The position numbers were made by a program, and so were the translations under genes. DNA of 64,000 nt from Sialis fuliginosa. Its lineage: Eukaryota > Arthropoda > Insecta > Megaloptera > Sialidae. The DNA lies in assembly GCA_961205875.1 (NCBI GenBank), contig OY540816.1, positions 14,394,701-14,458,700 of the forward strand. Direction: 5' to 3'. Below are positions 35,911-47,486 of the stretch, piece by piece; position 1 is the first letter of the stretch; each line of letters begins with the position of its first letter. The notes beneath the pieces were generated by a model. The model was not told where the DNA came from. It did no database searches and was given only the letters and a program-made list of their open reading frames with translations.

Positions 35911-36723
35911 CAGTGGCGTGTTAAAGTTAATATAAATATATCTCTAAAACTGCATTTATAACAGCAAACAGTCATTTATAGTTTTGTTTTTTAATCATTT
36001 ATATTAACTTTTTATCTTATTATTAATTATAGAACAAGATTATAAACTTATTTTGTGTAGTTTGAAGCATCCGTATTAAGTAGAATTCTGCAGTACATTT
36101 TTTTTCCATATTTTACGAAAAACGGTTGATCTTATGAGAAATGAACAAAGCATATTTTTGTGTATTTTGTATCATATAATCTTCTACAAGTATCCAGTTC
36201 AGGAAAAAAATAAAGAACAAAAAAAATACTTGATAAAAATCGGCGGGGCCACTGACCTCATACACCCCTGGTTTGAATTATTATTATTTGATACTGGAAA
36301 TCGATAACACTTATTAATACTAAATCCTGTATCAAATTTCATAACTGTACAACAATGGATTCTCTAGATATTAAATAAACACTAATTTTGGGCAAAAGAC
36401 TGTAGCTCCCTCACGAAGAATTTCTGGATATAGGTTTATATAAAGTTCTTTGTTTAGAATTACATCCTCGATCTGGTGTAAATTTTTTTTCATGCGAAAA
36501 TCCATTTATCACATCATTTTAATATTAAACTTATTTTTAATGATCGAATAAAAGTGTCATAAGCCGTAGTTTGAATATAACTTTCATATATACTCGTAAA
36601 TGTGTTTAAGAACTTAGAATATCTAACAAAATATATCTAATATCTATATATTAATTTAGTTTACCATTAAAATTAAATAAATCTGTGAACATTTCAAGTT
36701 TCCCAAGTCATGGTACGCCACTG
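35911..36723. mobile_element. Probable hAT element, 813 bp, old
   Basis: Left terminus CAGTGGCGTGTTAAAG; right terminus, as complement, CAGTGGCGTACCATGA. The flanks ATCTAAAG and ATATCAAA match at only 5 of 8, so the duplication is decayed or the pairing is by chance. The interior contains CGGCGGGGCCACTGACC, a word common in such elements, and no transposase frame. Confidence 0.55.
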
Positions 36724-36731
36724 ATATCAAA

Positions 36732-37415
36732 TAAATATAAAAAAATGATAGTGTGAATCAGGCCGAAATCAATTTTAAAATTGTGTCAGAAGTACGTATC
36801 TACCCTTATATGGAATGAACTTAATTCAGTTCTTGATCTGATAATGTTTTTATTGTAGCACATATGTGAAGGTGAATAATAGAACAATAGTTATTTATTT
36901 ACTATGTACACATATTGATATATAATAATAAATAATCTTCATGTTCATATCATTTATTTTGTAATATTAAAATGTCGATCCTTCCCAAAAAGGATCTCAA
37001 ATTGAATTGATGTGATGCTCTTACGAAATGTATTTCAATGTTTACCGTATAGATGACAGGGTTTTTTAAAATAATTATTATGTCCTCTTTTAATTGAGAT
37101 TAAAATGTTTGTACTAGATATTTAATTATATTGTTTATTTTTCCATATTTGGACTACATGGTTCTATGACATATAATTAACAAACATATTGCATCAAATT
37201 GTAGTATAATATGCATTGCAGATCTATGGAGATAATGTTAATTATAGTGTAATATATTTTAATCATTTTTTTTTATAATTGTTTTCCTATTTATAATAGG
37301 TATAAGGTTTGGAAAATATTACCTTATATATTTTATTAAAGATCTGATTAAATTTTAATATATTTCTATTAGAATACAATGGAATAATATTGATTTTATG
37401 TTTAAATTTAATGAA
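36732..37415. other. AT-rich DNA, nothing recognised
   Basis: Plain AT-rich sequence between two transposons. Confidence 0.5.
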
Positions 37416-37417
37416 TA

Positions 37418-37994
37418 CAGTAAAAGCTCTTTATTCGCGGGGTATATGTTCCATAAATATGCCGCGAATACAGAAACCGTGAATACGGAATGGTAATTTA
37501 TATGGGATTATAGGGGATACGTTCCTAGGTGACAAAATAAATAAACAAATACAATATAAAAAAATCAATTTAATTGAAGTTTTTGACCATATTGATTAAT
37601 TATTATCTTCAGGCTTAGGCAATGGTTTAAAGAATTTTGTAATGTTTTATTATTTTGTCTATTGCATAAGAATGCTATTGGGAACATTCCAACCAATTTT
37701 CATATATTTGGTAGCATTTTGAAATACATCCCATACATCCTTATTCCTTAACAACATACTTTAGGCAAAGTTGTAATAAGGTCTATTTTACTTTTTTATT
37801 AGTCCATTTGACGGCGTTTACAAAGGATATTGGGTTGGATACCTATTGGAATCCTTTTTATTATTATGTATGTACTGATTAGATCCGCGAATAAAGAAAT
37901 CTTTAGCCGCGAATATAGGAATTGGGTCGCATTTTTTTAATCCGCGAATAGTGAAAACGCGAATGAAGGAAGCGCGAATAAGGAGCTTTTACTG
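37418..37994. mobile_element. Non-autonomous pogo/Tigger-type element, 577 bp
   Basis: The terminal inverted repeats are CAGTAAAAGCTCTTTATTCG and, in complement, CAGTAAAAGCTCCTTATTCG, continuing with a shared CG, so one mismatch in 22. TA precedes (37416-37417) and follows (37995-37996). CAGT termini plus TA duplication are typical of the pogo/Tigger branch of Tc1/mariner. Subterminal CGCGAATA words recur at both ends. No transposase is left. Confidence 0.9.
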
Positions 37995-38092
37995 TATATA
38001 AAATTGAGCTTTTTTTGTAAATAATGAGAGGCTTTCTTAGAAGTTTTATATTTAATAAAACAGTTTAGTCATCAGAGAGTTTGATTTTACTA

Positions 38093-38390
38093 TAAATTAG
38101 TGGCCCTACCGCGGCTTCGCCCGCGTTGTTTTAATTTATATGAATATGTATATAGTTAATAATTGTACGTGAACAATGAACAATATTGTATCCTTACTTG
38201 GATTGAATTTACAGGTATTTTAATTTTAATAAATTGAAAAAAAATTCCTTCTTAATAGGTGCTTACGTCATAAAAGGAATACACTATTAAAATTTCACGT
38301 TTCAAGATTCAGAGGTTTAGGATAGACGTTGATGAGTCAGTCATTCAGGATTTCTGTCTTTATAAGTATACATATATACCTATAGATAAT
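38093..38390 (+). repeat. Insect-type element with GCGGCTTCGCCCGCG start
   Basis: Starts TAGTGGCCCTACCGCGGC, TTCGCCCGCGTTGTTTT. It ends with CACGTTTCAAGATTCAGAGG, GTTGATGAGTCAGTCATTCA and TCTTTATAAGTATACATATA. I know this beginning and end together from very abundant short repeats in lepidopteran genomes; their class is uncertain to me. Confidence 0.65.
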
Positions 38391-38865
38391 TGTAAACAAG
38401 AAAGTAAATATAATAAATAAATATAAACAAGTATTTGTATACGTATGTCAATTATATTATTGTGGATTCTTTTTTATACAGACAGAAAAGTGAAAATGTA
38501 CATATTCCATCAAAAGCACTTAATAAATCATATAAAACTACGATTTAATAACATTAAATCGGTTAACTTCCTGTAGAAACATGATCATGTCAGAACCAAA
38601 TATCATCATGTTTCTACTGACAGTTTACGCGTGCATAATTTCCAATCTGTTCTGTATACATGCGTGTATAATGATAATCTCAGAGAAAACCGTATAGAAA
38701 GAGAAGGAAATAGAATAATTGGCGCCAGTAATTTCACTTAATTTCAATCAGGATAGTACTGGGTAAATTTTACAAATTATAGGTAAAAGAACATGCTGCT
38801 CAACTTCAAAGGAAGCATGATATAAATTGATTTAAGATTTTTTATATAATATATAGCCTATGATA
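38391..38865. other. Mixed DNA with one hairpin
   Basis: GTAGAAACATGAT (about 38573) and ATCATGTTTCTAC (about 38606) form a 13-bp perfect stem. No gene or repeat family was recognised. Confidence 0.5.
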
Positions 38866-38873
38866 TTCTATAT

Positions 38874-39188
38874 CAGGGCCAACCTTAGCAATTTTTTTCG
38901 AAGCCCCCCTATAATGTCGTTATAAGTACATCAAATTAATCATTAAAAATACATTTAATACTAAATTACAAACCGAATAGCAAAATTTCAATAAGCATTT
39001 AAAAATTTAGCTACACACCACAGTTTTCAATAAAAATTTTTTATATTTCGGAATTTAAACTCCTCAATGACAATATTTATCATATTTTCATAAGAAAAAA
39101 TATTCGATTGCCTTACGTTTTAAAATTACAACGCTTGTACTTGTGATCCTGGCCCCCCTATTTATAAACCTGCTATGATCGGCCCGTC
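38874..39188. mobile_element. Possible worn hAT element
   Basis: The left edge CAGGGCCAACCTTAGC and the right edge GCTATGATCGGCCCG (complement CGGGCCGATCATAGC) look like diverged inverted termini with C-rich inner borders. No 8-bp duplication is found (left flank TTCTATAT). Confidence 0.35.
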
Positions 39189-39358
39189 AGCAACTTCCTA
39201 ATTTTCCTTTTATCCCTGTTGAATAACCAAAAAACCACTCACCCTTAAATACTTAACCCGCACAGATATCAGCTGTCGGACTAGTCTAATGCTTGCCGAC
39301 ATTTTTTAAATATCAATAATTTTTACTAGAATTTGAACTAAGGTTCTGATACTTGTTT

Positions 39359-39579
39359 CAGGGATGTAACGGATATCCGCATTCATTTACATATCCTCCG
39401 CATCCTTATCCACAATTTTAAATTTTTAAAACTCCGCATCCTCATTTTTCTATGAGGATATTATAACCGATATTTTCTACAATAAGAAGCATATTTATTC
39501 ATCCCTAGTATCCGTATCGGCATCCCCAATATCCGTATCCGCATCCTCATCCGCTAAAACGACATCCGTTACATCCCTG
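39359..39579. mobile_element. Non-autonomous hAT element, 221 bp
   Basis: The termini CAGGGATGTAACGGAT are perfect 16-bp inverted repeats. The flanks ACTTGTTT (39351-39358) and ACGTGTTT (39580-39587) match at 7 of 8. The interior holds tandem variants of ATCCGTATCCGCATCC. Confidence 0.95.
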
Positions 39580-39587
39580 ACGTGTTT

Positions 39588-40512
39588 AACTCAACAGATA
39601 ATTTAAAAATAGTACCTACCCATGCTATGTTATATAACCAGGACATACTATAACAAAAGCTAACTATCTCTGATCTAATAGGTAAATGCATTCCTCTGAA
39701 TTAAGACCACCATCCATCCATCACTGATATATAAAGTATTTGAGTTAGGTTAAATATTTATATTTTTATATGTAGCAGATGTTTTTTCACTACGACCTCG
39801 ACTTCCGTGGCAGTTTTTTTATTAACTAAATATGTGCATGCGCCATTAAACTGCGAGGCATCTGATATAGCGTTACGTAAAGTTTGTCTGATGTGATGTG
39901 ACAGCCAAAACCTGACTGGTCTGTTCATAAAAGTCTCGTAGATGTGACTCTTGATCTAAAAATTGTGACATTGTGGAGTCATCGACGATTATGATCATGA
40001 GTATTATAGATGACTGTACTATTTTAATTTTTTTTTAATTTTTAAAAGTTTAATTTAAATGCAAAATAACCCTAACGCCCTGTATTATAAATTTTAACTA
40101 AATACTGCTTTAACAACTGTCATATTATTAACAGAGCCACACATTTAATTAATTGGATTTTTAATTTACTACACTATGTTTTTACAATGCATATTATTTA
40201 TTTCTAAATATTACAAAATAAGCCAGAAAGCCGGTTTTTTACTCTACAGTAAAAAAACTTTTTTCGAAATTTACAAATTTAGCCGAACAACCGATTTTCA
40301 AAACCGACAAATCCTAGCCTCACCGATAGTCTCAGTTTTAAAAGTTCACCAATGATAAGATGTTTACTCACTAAAACTTTAGTATTTAAGTATTTGATGT
40401 TAATCTTTAATTTATGTTAAGAATAAATGGAATAAAATATTTTTTAATGCAGACTTTCGCGGTTGTTCAATTTTAAAAACTTTTTATTATTGGGTTTTAT
40501 TTCGCGTTGCAC
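39588..40512. other. AT-rich DNA with a short coding-like frame
   Basis: On the minus strand 39873-39971 is a 32-residue frame (starting MSQFLDQESHLRDFYEQTSQ) of protein-like composition, ending beside TTTACGTAACG, a weak possible donor. It could be an exon fragment. The rest is AT-rich without features. Confidence 0.25.
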
Positions 40513-40525
40513 ATTAATGTCACTT

Positions 40526-40550
40526 GACGTTTCGACCAACATCTTCAGAA
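40526..40550 (-). ncRNA. Hammerhead-like core motif
   Basis: The minus strand reads TTCTGAAGATGTTGGTCG, AAACGTC: a CUGANGA-type CTGAAGA followed by CGAAAC with a very short intervening stem. Such motifs mark the terminal repeats of Penelope-like elements. Stem I and stem III could not be drawn convincingly. Confidence 0.3.
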
Positions 40551-40642
40551 GTGAAGTGTCGAATCCAGAAGGTCTAGCTGCTTAAATAAGTGTGCTAGAA
40601 TGATTTTGTGATAAAAATAATGTTTTATAAAATAAAATAAAT

Positions 40643-40738
40643 CAGTTATGTATACGAGACGAGACTGAGACGAGATAGCTTTAAATTTCAGGAGAATTCG
40701 GCTCCAAAAAAGTTTCGTCTCGTCTGCAGCCCTAACTG
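40643..40738. repeat. GAGAC/GTCTC-rich repeat, copy 2
   Basis: Left edge CAGTTATGTATACGAGACGA; right edge CGTCTCGTCTGCAGCCCTAA followed by CTG, so both outer ends read CAGTTA inward. The flanks do not show an 8-bp duplication. Confidence 0.5.
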
Positions 40739-41220
40739 TTGTAGATGCTAAATTAAAAACAGAATTAATACAAACTTAATAAACAATCTTAAAGAAATTC
40801 TAAACAATATACTTTCAAACCACGTCAGTATAAAATACAAACAGAAAGAACAAACCCCGCACGTCAGATTTATAAGCCCGCTTGTCTTCGAATGTAAATT
40901 ATGTGTATACAATCATACTAAAGATGCATGCCAACAGCGAGATATACAAATTGACCGACATGTTTAAGTTACTGACCGTACGTTCTGGAATATCTTCTTT
41001 CAACGCGTATCATATGTCTAGAACTGACCTATAAGGTAATAAATTATATACTATGTGTTAAACTATCTATTTACTTCATATACATAAGTGCATTAAATAA
41101 ATTTATAATCAAGTATACACATATATAATTATTAATTTTAGAAATAATTAAATTTATTAAAATCGCGTTTTTTTCATAAAAAATTGCCAAATTGTTTACA
41201 TATTCCGAAAAATTTTTTTA
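40739..41220. other. AT-rich DNA, nothing recognised
   Basis: No coding frame and no repeat shared with the window was noticed here. Confidence 0.5.
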
Positions 41221-41222
41221 TA

Positions 41223-41663
41223 AGGTACTGGCACCAGTCTTAAACAATACCCTAGTGTTGAACATTTTTAAATTAAATGTACTATATTAGAAATATTTTT
41301 TGTATTTGATTACTGTCATTACTGGATATTAATCTATATACATTTAACTGTCTTACAACGTGATTTGATGATAATTGATCATTTTATTTAAAAATAGTGG
41401 ACAACAAATTTATTTTATAACTTTCGTGTCGTAGTACTTTTTATCATTTTGTAATCTTCTAAAGTTTTTATTATTGGTTTTACGTTATTCGTTCCTGAAG
41501 AAAAAACATAAACAAAATGAATTGCTATAACTTAAAAAAAACTATATTTGCGGACTTTGATAATTGAATTGATTTAATAAAAGAGATTAACAAAAAAATA
41601 GCCCATCAATCCCAAAAACAGTATACCTTGCTCTTAAAGTGTTCAAGACTGGTGCCAGTACCT
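41223..41663 (-). mobile_element. M1-family MITE, minus orientation, both ends
   Basis: AGGTACTGGCACCAGTCTTA after TA (41221-41222) and GACTGGTGCCAGTACCT before TA (41664-41665). The interior includes ATATTTGCGGACTTTG in reverse orientation. It is one of the more diverged copies. Confidence 0.9.
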
Positions 41664-41687
41664 TATATTATCTCAATTTGTATATAT

Positions 41688-42517
41688 GTTACCGGCAATG
41701 TATGTAATTCAGGCATTGTATAGAATTCCTAGGAATTCTATACAATGCCTGACGATTTCAGGCAAAGTATGAAATATTTGTTTAATAGAAATTTATTAAA
41801 TACTTTGCCTAGGCATTATATAGAATCCCTAGGAATTCTATAGAATGCCAAGATAATATTAGGAAATGTATGAAATAAAAGACAAAATGATATTAATAAA
41901 GCAGATAGGTATTATTTAATTAATTTTAAAAAGTCCAAATTCATATTATGTAAGATTTAGGTCTTTCATTGTTAAAATAACAAAACCACATAAACAATAG
42001 TAGACATTTGATATTTATTATAATAAATAAAATAATATAATCATATTAGTCCAGACGTGTATTAAGTAAGATTTAAGGCCCTTATTGTAAAAATAACAAA
42101 TTCACAGAAACAATATACATAGTAGGTACCTACATACATTTTTCTAATATACCTATAACGCGTAAATATAAAATGTTTATTTTGATAAATAATTCAGTAT
42201 TGTACCGACAATACTGAATTATAATCTAGAAACCTACCTACAGCTATCGAGAATAAACCAAGATTTTTTTATTGTATATTTGCATCAGTATATTATAACA
42301 TAAAGTAAGGCAACATCTGTACCTGGACCAAAATTGATCGATTCACCCTATTTATGTTTATATTTCATACATTGCCGGCTATCAATTAGGTATTCTATAG
42401 AATGCCTAGGAAATGTATATAATTAAATTCATTTCATACATTGCCTGGTGATTTTAGGCATTCTATAGAATACCTAGGAATTCTATAGAATGCCGTATTT
42501 CATACATTGCCGGTAAC
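41688..42517. mobile_element. 830-bp palindrome-rich transposon, class unknown
   Basis: The terminal inverted repeats GTTACCGGCAATGTATG and its complement are perfect for 17 bp, flanked by ATAT on both sides (41684-41687, 42518-42521). The subterminal regions are built from repeated GGCATTCTATAGAAT/CCTAGG half-sites arranged as palindromes. One is perfect over 42 bp (41710-41751); others lie at 41812-41849 and 42457-42494, with a half-site near 42389. The word CATACATTGCC recurs at both ends and near 42366 and 42434. The centre holds two diverged direct repeats of about 116 bp (from 41935 and 42051). No protein is encoded. Confidence 0.85.
41710..41751. repeat. Perfect 42-bp palindrome
   Basis: The left half CAGGCATTGTATAGAATTCC, followed by T, is mirrored exactly by AGGAATTCTATACAATGCCT followed by G, with the centre at CCT|AGG (41730/41731). 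Such a perfect palindrome would be unstable or extrude readily, so it is probably recent or maintained by function in transposition. Confidence 0.95.
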
Positions 42518-42521
42518 ATAT

Positions 42522-43719
42522 ACATAAGTATATTTTATATGTTAACAAATTCAATTATTTAAAAACTAATGAAATGGACTTATACCGTTGTCAACATAAA
42601 TGATTCAATTATAAATCAAGTTGGAGCGCACATTTTTTTTCTATTATCTATTGTCTCACATAGTCAAACTCATCGATCATTTCCTGTCCGTTTTTCATGC
42701 ACTGAAGCGTGTCTCCAGACGCCGGTAAGGTGGACAAAACGTTTTTAGATGAGGAACAGCGTTATCTGTAAGATCAAAATCAACCAAGCTATTAAATCTC
42801 TGCGTGGTTCCTGGTGTGCTAGACTGTTCAGTAGCGGCTCGTGACACAAATTAAATATATTTGTATATGTAATTATAAAAACTAGTCATTTTTGTTAGTG
42901 TACTGAAATTTAAATAATACTAAATGGCCCCAATCATTCATGAAGTTGTTAATGTATGATTTTTTTTGGTCGGTATGTTTTATAGGCAATATAATTCATT
43001 ATTAAAATTTTTATTTATCTGTCTGCATGTTCGACTTGATATGGATAATACTTAATCGATTTTTATGAATTTTCCACTGCTAGAAAACATAAAATTAGTT
43101 ATTTATTTTTATTAGTTTATTTTATATATAATTTATTTATTTTTTCGTGTTTTCTGAAAACCAGTATATCTCTTTTAGACAGTTTTTTTAAGTCAATCGA
43201 CAATTGCATCAAATAATAAACTCAATGACTTGAAGCTTCCGTGGTGATCTTAATATGGAGTCGAGTTACTAAAAAAATATCCATTTTTAAATCTCATTAA
43301 ATTTATGTTTTTTAAGCAGACAGTCGCGCGAGAATGAACCAATTTTGAAATTCTAGTTGGAAATTTTATAATATATTAATATTATTATAATTAACTATAA
43401 AATAGTTTCCATTGCAAAATTTATATTCATGCATCCATCAGCGACTACATCGTGACCAAATCAAATTATAAAAACAAATCAGAAAAATTATATATCTCAG
43501 AACTATATACCTACATTTTCTACTATATAGATAAGTATTGATAAATCTTGCGTACAATTAATAATTACATACCAACAAACAAACATGTAGTAACTAATGT
43601 AATATCTGTAAGAAGAAATTACACTCACAGTCATTGCAATTTCAATCCTGTCACAGATCTGACACGCGTTTTGTGTGTATGTGTATGTGAGTTTTATAAT
43701 ATTCTTACTTTTAGCTGAA
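42522..43719. other. AT-rich DNA, no gene recognised
   Basis: About 42690-42850 is less AT-rich (TGTCTCCAGACGCCGGTAAG, GGTTCCTGGTGTGC) but has no long frame. The minus-strand frame at 43503-43733 runs into the next M1 copy and is not convincing. Confidence 0.4.
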
Positions 43720-43721
43720 TA

Positions 43722-44277
43722 AGGTACTGGCACCAGTTATGACCGCTATAAGAGCAAGGTTTACTGTTTTTATGATTGACGGGCTTCTTTTTTGTAATTC
43801 TCATGAACTCATGTTACTAATAAAACAAGTCACTCTTTATTTAACCAATTTAATTACCAAAGTCCGCAAATATAGTTTGTTTTTTTAATTATAACCTTTT
43901 ATTTTGTTTATATTTTTTCTCCAGTAATGGATAAAGTAAAACCAGTAATGAGTACGCAGTGATGGACACTTGTTATTGATTATAACACAACACAAAAGAT
44001 ATAAAAGAAAGAATCGTCAAATTTGAAACAATGTAAAGCAGTTGCTTTGATAATATAATAATTGATAAATAAATTATACTAATAATTAGTTTAAATGTCC
44101 ACCATTTTGATACCTATTGGCCGATTATCATCAAATCACGCTGTAAGACAATTAAATATATATAGATTAATATTCAGAAATGGTAGTGATCAAATATCAA
44201 CAAATATTTATAATTCAGTACATTAAATTAAAAAATAGCCATTACTGAAGTCATATCCAAGATTGGTGCCAGTACCT
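43722..44277 (+). mobile_element. M1-family MITE, fullest copy (556 bp)
   Basis: TA (43720-43721), AGGTACTGGCACCAGTTATG, then the conserved blocks GATTGACGGGCTTC, ACCAAAGTCCGCAAATATAG, CACGCAGTGATGGACACTTG (as ACGCAG...), CACCATTTTGATACCTATTG, ending ATTGGTGCCAGTACCT and TA (44278-44279). It serves as the reference for the other copies. There is no coding capacity. The peptide-like similarity of frames in different copies reflects shared DNA, not protein conservation. Confidence 0.95.
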
Positions 44278-44279
44278 TA

Positions 44280-45345
44280 TGCTTATATAATTATATATTT
44301 TGCGTTCTGTAAGGGCCGTTGAGATTTAGATAATCGAATTTATTCAGTGCAATTTTTTTGGCTTATCTCGTCATTAAAGTCCCCATAATTTGTGATCATT
44401 TAGATCATAATTACTATATTAGCCCATATGTTCAAAATCGTCGTTTTCAGATGATTTATGATCATAAAAAACTTGTACATTAGTTGCCTTTTAATTAAAA
44501 ACGTAAGTATCGAAAATGAAGTTGTAAGATTAATATTTTTAATATACCTACCTGCATTTTTTGTTATAAACATTGCACAAAAAATATTTCATATTAACTT
44601 CATAAAGTAAATGTTAAATTTGATTTAAAGCAAATGTTTTTTTTTATTGACAAATAAATAAAATGTTACTATATTAGTTATTTACTTATAAAGTATATAT
44701 TATTATACTACATACATGGGCTGTAAAGTCTTTGACCTAACATAAACAAAAAATCCTTATACTTCCCATAGAGTACCAACCTTAACTAGAATACTGTCAA
44801 AATTTCATGACATTTTAAGTACTCTTGTTCAAGTTACAGTCTTCGAAGTGATTTTTTAATCATAGAAAAATGTAGAAAATCGACTAATTTTTATTAAGAT
44901 TATGTAATGAATCTAACTAATTGTAAAAACCGTAAATTACATTTTTTTATTTCTCAAAAAAATGCTTGTATTAAATTCATCAATACAATAACAAAAATAT
45001 CGGTATGGAGAACCATACACCATACATGACTTCCATGTTCTATCTATCTTTTTAAATAATTTTTAAATATACATTTTTTAATTTTAAATATTTTATTTAT
45101 ATAACCTACTACTATGAATATACATATCGTAATACATTAAAAAAACATATATACTTACAACGGTTACAGCTCTTTTTGCCATTTGTATATAAATATTAGT
45201 TTTCTAATGTCAAAAACATAATTCACATTCGTAGAAAAACTAATTTGACAATTTGAATTTAGTTGCATTTGTTTCCAAGGCAACATGAATTAATGACATA
45301 TTAGTATTTAAAATTTAAATTTTAAGTGTGTTTTTCATCCCTTTA
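44280..45345. other. AT-rich DNA, nothing recognised
   Basis: AT-rich sequence with no frame longer than 60 codons and no shared repeat. Confidence 0.5.
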
Positions 45346-45775
45346 ATGGCTGTTTAGGCACGTACAAATAATAAATGTCCCTTAGATTCAATTGAACTGC
45401 AAATGTACCAAATCTTATCAAAATTAGTGAGATAATACTCGCAATATTCATTTTTTTGACGAAAAAAGTTACAAAATTTCGAATATTTCCAAAACCCCTT
45501 ATCCTATTAGCACCAAAATCAATAGGTCTGGAGTACTCACTGAGACAAATATTTTCCCCAAAAATAATTCAGATCGGTGCATTTTTACAGTAGTTATCGT
45601 GAACGAAAAAAAAAATCTACATCCTGACAGACAGACACACGCACAGCCGCCATGCGGAAATTAACTTTTCTTTACGTTTTGAAGTTAGTACAATCAGAAT
45701 TTGTCATTTTCTCGGACACGATTTTTCGATGGTATTACAATACTTCCATTTCCTTCGGAACATGGAAGTAATTAA
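45346..45775 (+). repeat. R7-family repeat, copy 1
   Basis: Starts TTAATGGCTGTTTAGGCACG, has CTGACAGACAGACACACGCA then GCCGCCAT at about 45625-45655, CAATCAGAATTTGTCATTTT and CGGACACGATTTTTCGATGG. The second half is shared with 50100-50378 in the same order and orientation. Confidence 0.65.
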
Positions 45776-47158
45776 TCGAGTTTTATTTATTTGGATGCAG
45801 CAGTTATTAACATAAAAATTACATGTACAAAAATCTTATATCAATATTTAAAACAATGGACCTCGTTTGGGTACCACTGATTTCTAATTACACCGCGTGC
45901 GTAGGAACATAATATAATTTTAATAACCTGATGTGTTCCTCATTTTAATTAACGCTAATTATTGTCAGTAATGAATCGACGCTGATATTTTGTGATTAGC
46001 TCTTGTCATGCTGTTATTATACTGTCATGAAGAACCAGCCCCGGGGCCGAAAGGTTCTGCATTTTTTGTTCTACTTCTTGGCAGACGAAACAATTTTTTT
46101 AAAGTGTATTATTTTGAACATCGTATTGGGCACTTTAGGTGCAAGCATCTGGTAGTTTTTTGTAGTCAATGTTTCATTGGACTTATGTAAATTTAATAGA
46201 AATAAAAGATGTAAGTGGTGTGTTATTTTTTTAGTCTATATAGTCTTCTACTTTGCAATGCACAATGATTATCTAGGGTCCAGGGTCAAGTAATGCCTCA
46301 TTTTAAAATTACATATATCGACTTATCTACTAGAAAATTAAGTACATGAATTCTAGCGAAGCCCTATTACAAAAAATATAATAAATAAATAAAATTGTTA
46401 AGTAGAAAACCTATAAGCGGAAGACGATTTTCCTTTAGACTAATTGGGTTAAGAGGGAATTAAAATGTTACTGACATTATAAATATCTTCTAAATCACTT
46501 GTTGACATGAATTTAATACTACATTCTTCACTGGACATAAACAATTGTTATTTCTAATTATGACACAAAGTAGGAGATTATGAATGCTTTCACATATCTT
46601 TTTGTAGTACTTCAATATTGCGTGGGTATAAAAATACTAATAGATAATATAATTTAATAATTATTAAATTATAGAAATCTACAAATCAATATTTTAATTA
46701 TAGATAAAACGTTTTTTTTATAGTAGCCAGTGAATAGAGTAACGAAGAGTTTCGTAATGCAAAAATAACATTGAATATTTAAATACAATTTTTATTATTG
46801 AAAAAAATATTTTTTTTGTAATCTTTGACGATATTTAGCTCTTAAACTATCACTCGTACAAAATGGTGTATGTGACAAAAATTGTAGAGAATTGAATTTT
46901 CTCTTTCTCTTCGTAAAACTACTTTTTTCTCTAAATTTAATTTTCACTGAATAGTCATTAATAAACTTAAAATAGTTTATTTACGTAATGAAAAATATTA
47001 AACTCATCTAATCTTCCTACTTCCAGTTTTATCAAAAACTGTTATTGGTACCAGCCAAATTGACCAATCAGATCCAAGAATTTGCTATTTAACAGATTTG
47101 TACCAAGCTGTCAACACAAAAAAAACTGGTAACATATAGATAGAAAAAAATCGAATTT
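45776..47158. other. AT-rich DNA with one odd frame
   Basis: A 60-codon plus-strand frame (46008-46190) covers a less AT-rich patch with the palindromic CCCCGGGG (about 46039). It ends with RCKHLVVFCSQCFIG, whose cysteine spacing loosely recalls transposase C-termini. That is too weak to name. The rest is AT-rich. Confidence 0.3.
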
Positions 47159-47160
47159 TA

Positions 47161-47484
47161 TGTCCGGTATTAAAAACATGCTAGAAAAATTTGTTAGCTC
47201 GCAAGCTCTCAATTGAGGTTTCCAACCTATCTGACAGTTCTTTTTAAGTTTCATGAAGTGTTTTTTTCGCGCACGCGTGGTATGTAAACATCACCAGTAT
47301 TAAAACAATGGCGATATTATGAAAATTATTTTGTGCGGTCAGAGTCGCCAACTGTGTTAAAATAAGTTGAAGTATCACTGCTCTAAATTCCATAGCTGAT
47401 TTATAGATACTATCACAGAATTAATACTTCATTTGAAAGTACTTGCTAGCTAGCAAATTTGCTAGCTCCTTTTTATACCGGGCA
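47161..47484. mobile_element. M2-family MITE, complete copy (324 bp)
   Basis: Left terminus TGTCCGGTATTAAAAACATG after TA (47159-47160); right terminus TTTATACCGGGCA before TA (47485-47486). Subterminal palindromes such as GCTAGCTAGCAAATTTGCTA occur at the right end. It contains CGCGCACGCGTGG and GGTCAGAGTCGCCAACTGTG in the interior, shared with 52517-52783 in reverse. It has no coding potential. Confidence 0.9.
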
Positions 47485-47486
47485 TA

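Noticed and set aside
46008..46190. Possible piggyBac-type cysteine-rich C-terminus (RCKHLVVFCSQCF)
   Set aside because: Only a few cysteines fit, the frame is 60 codons with no neighbouring transposase sequence, and the match may be chance.
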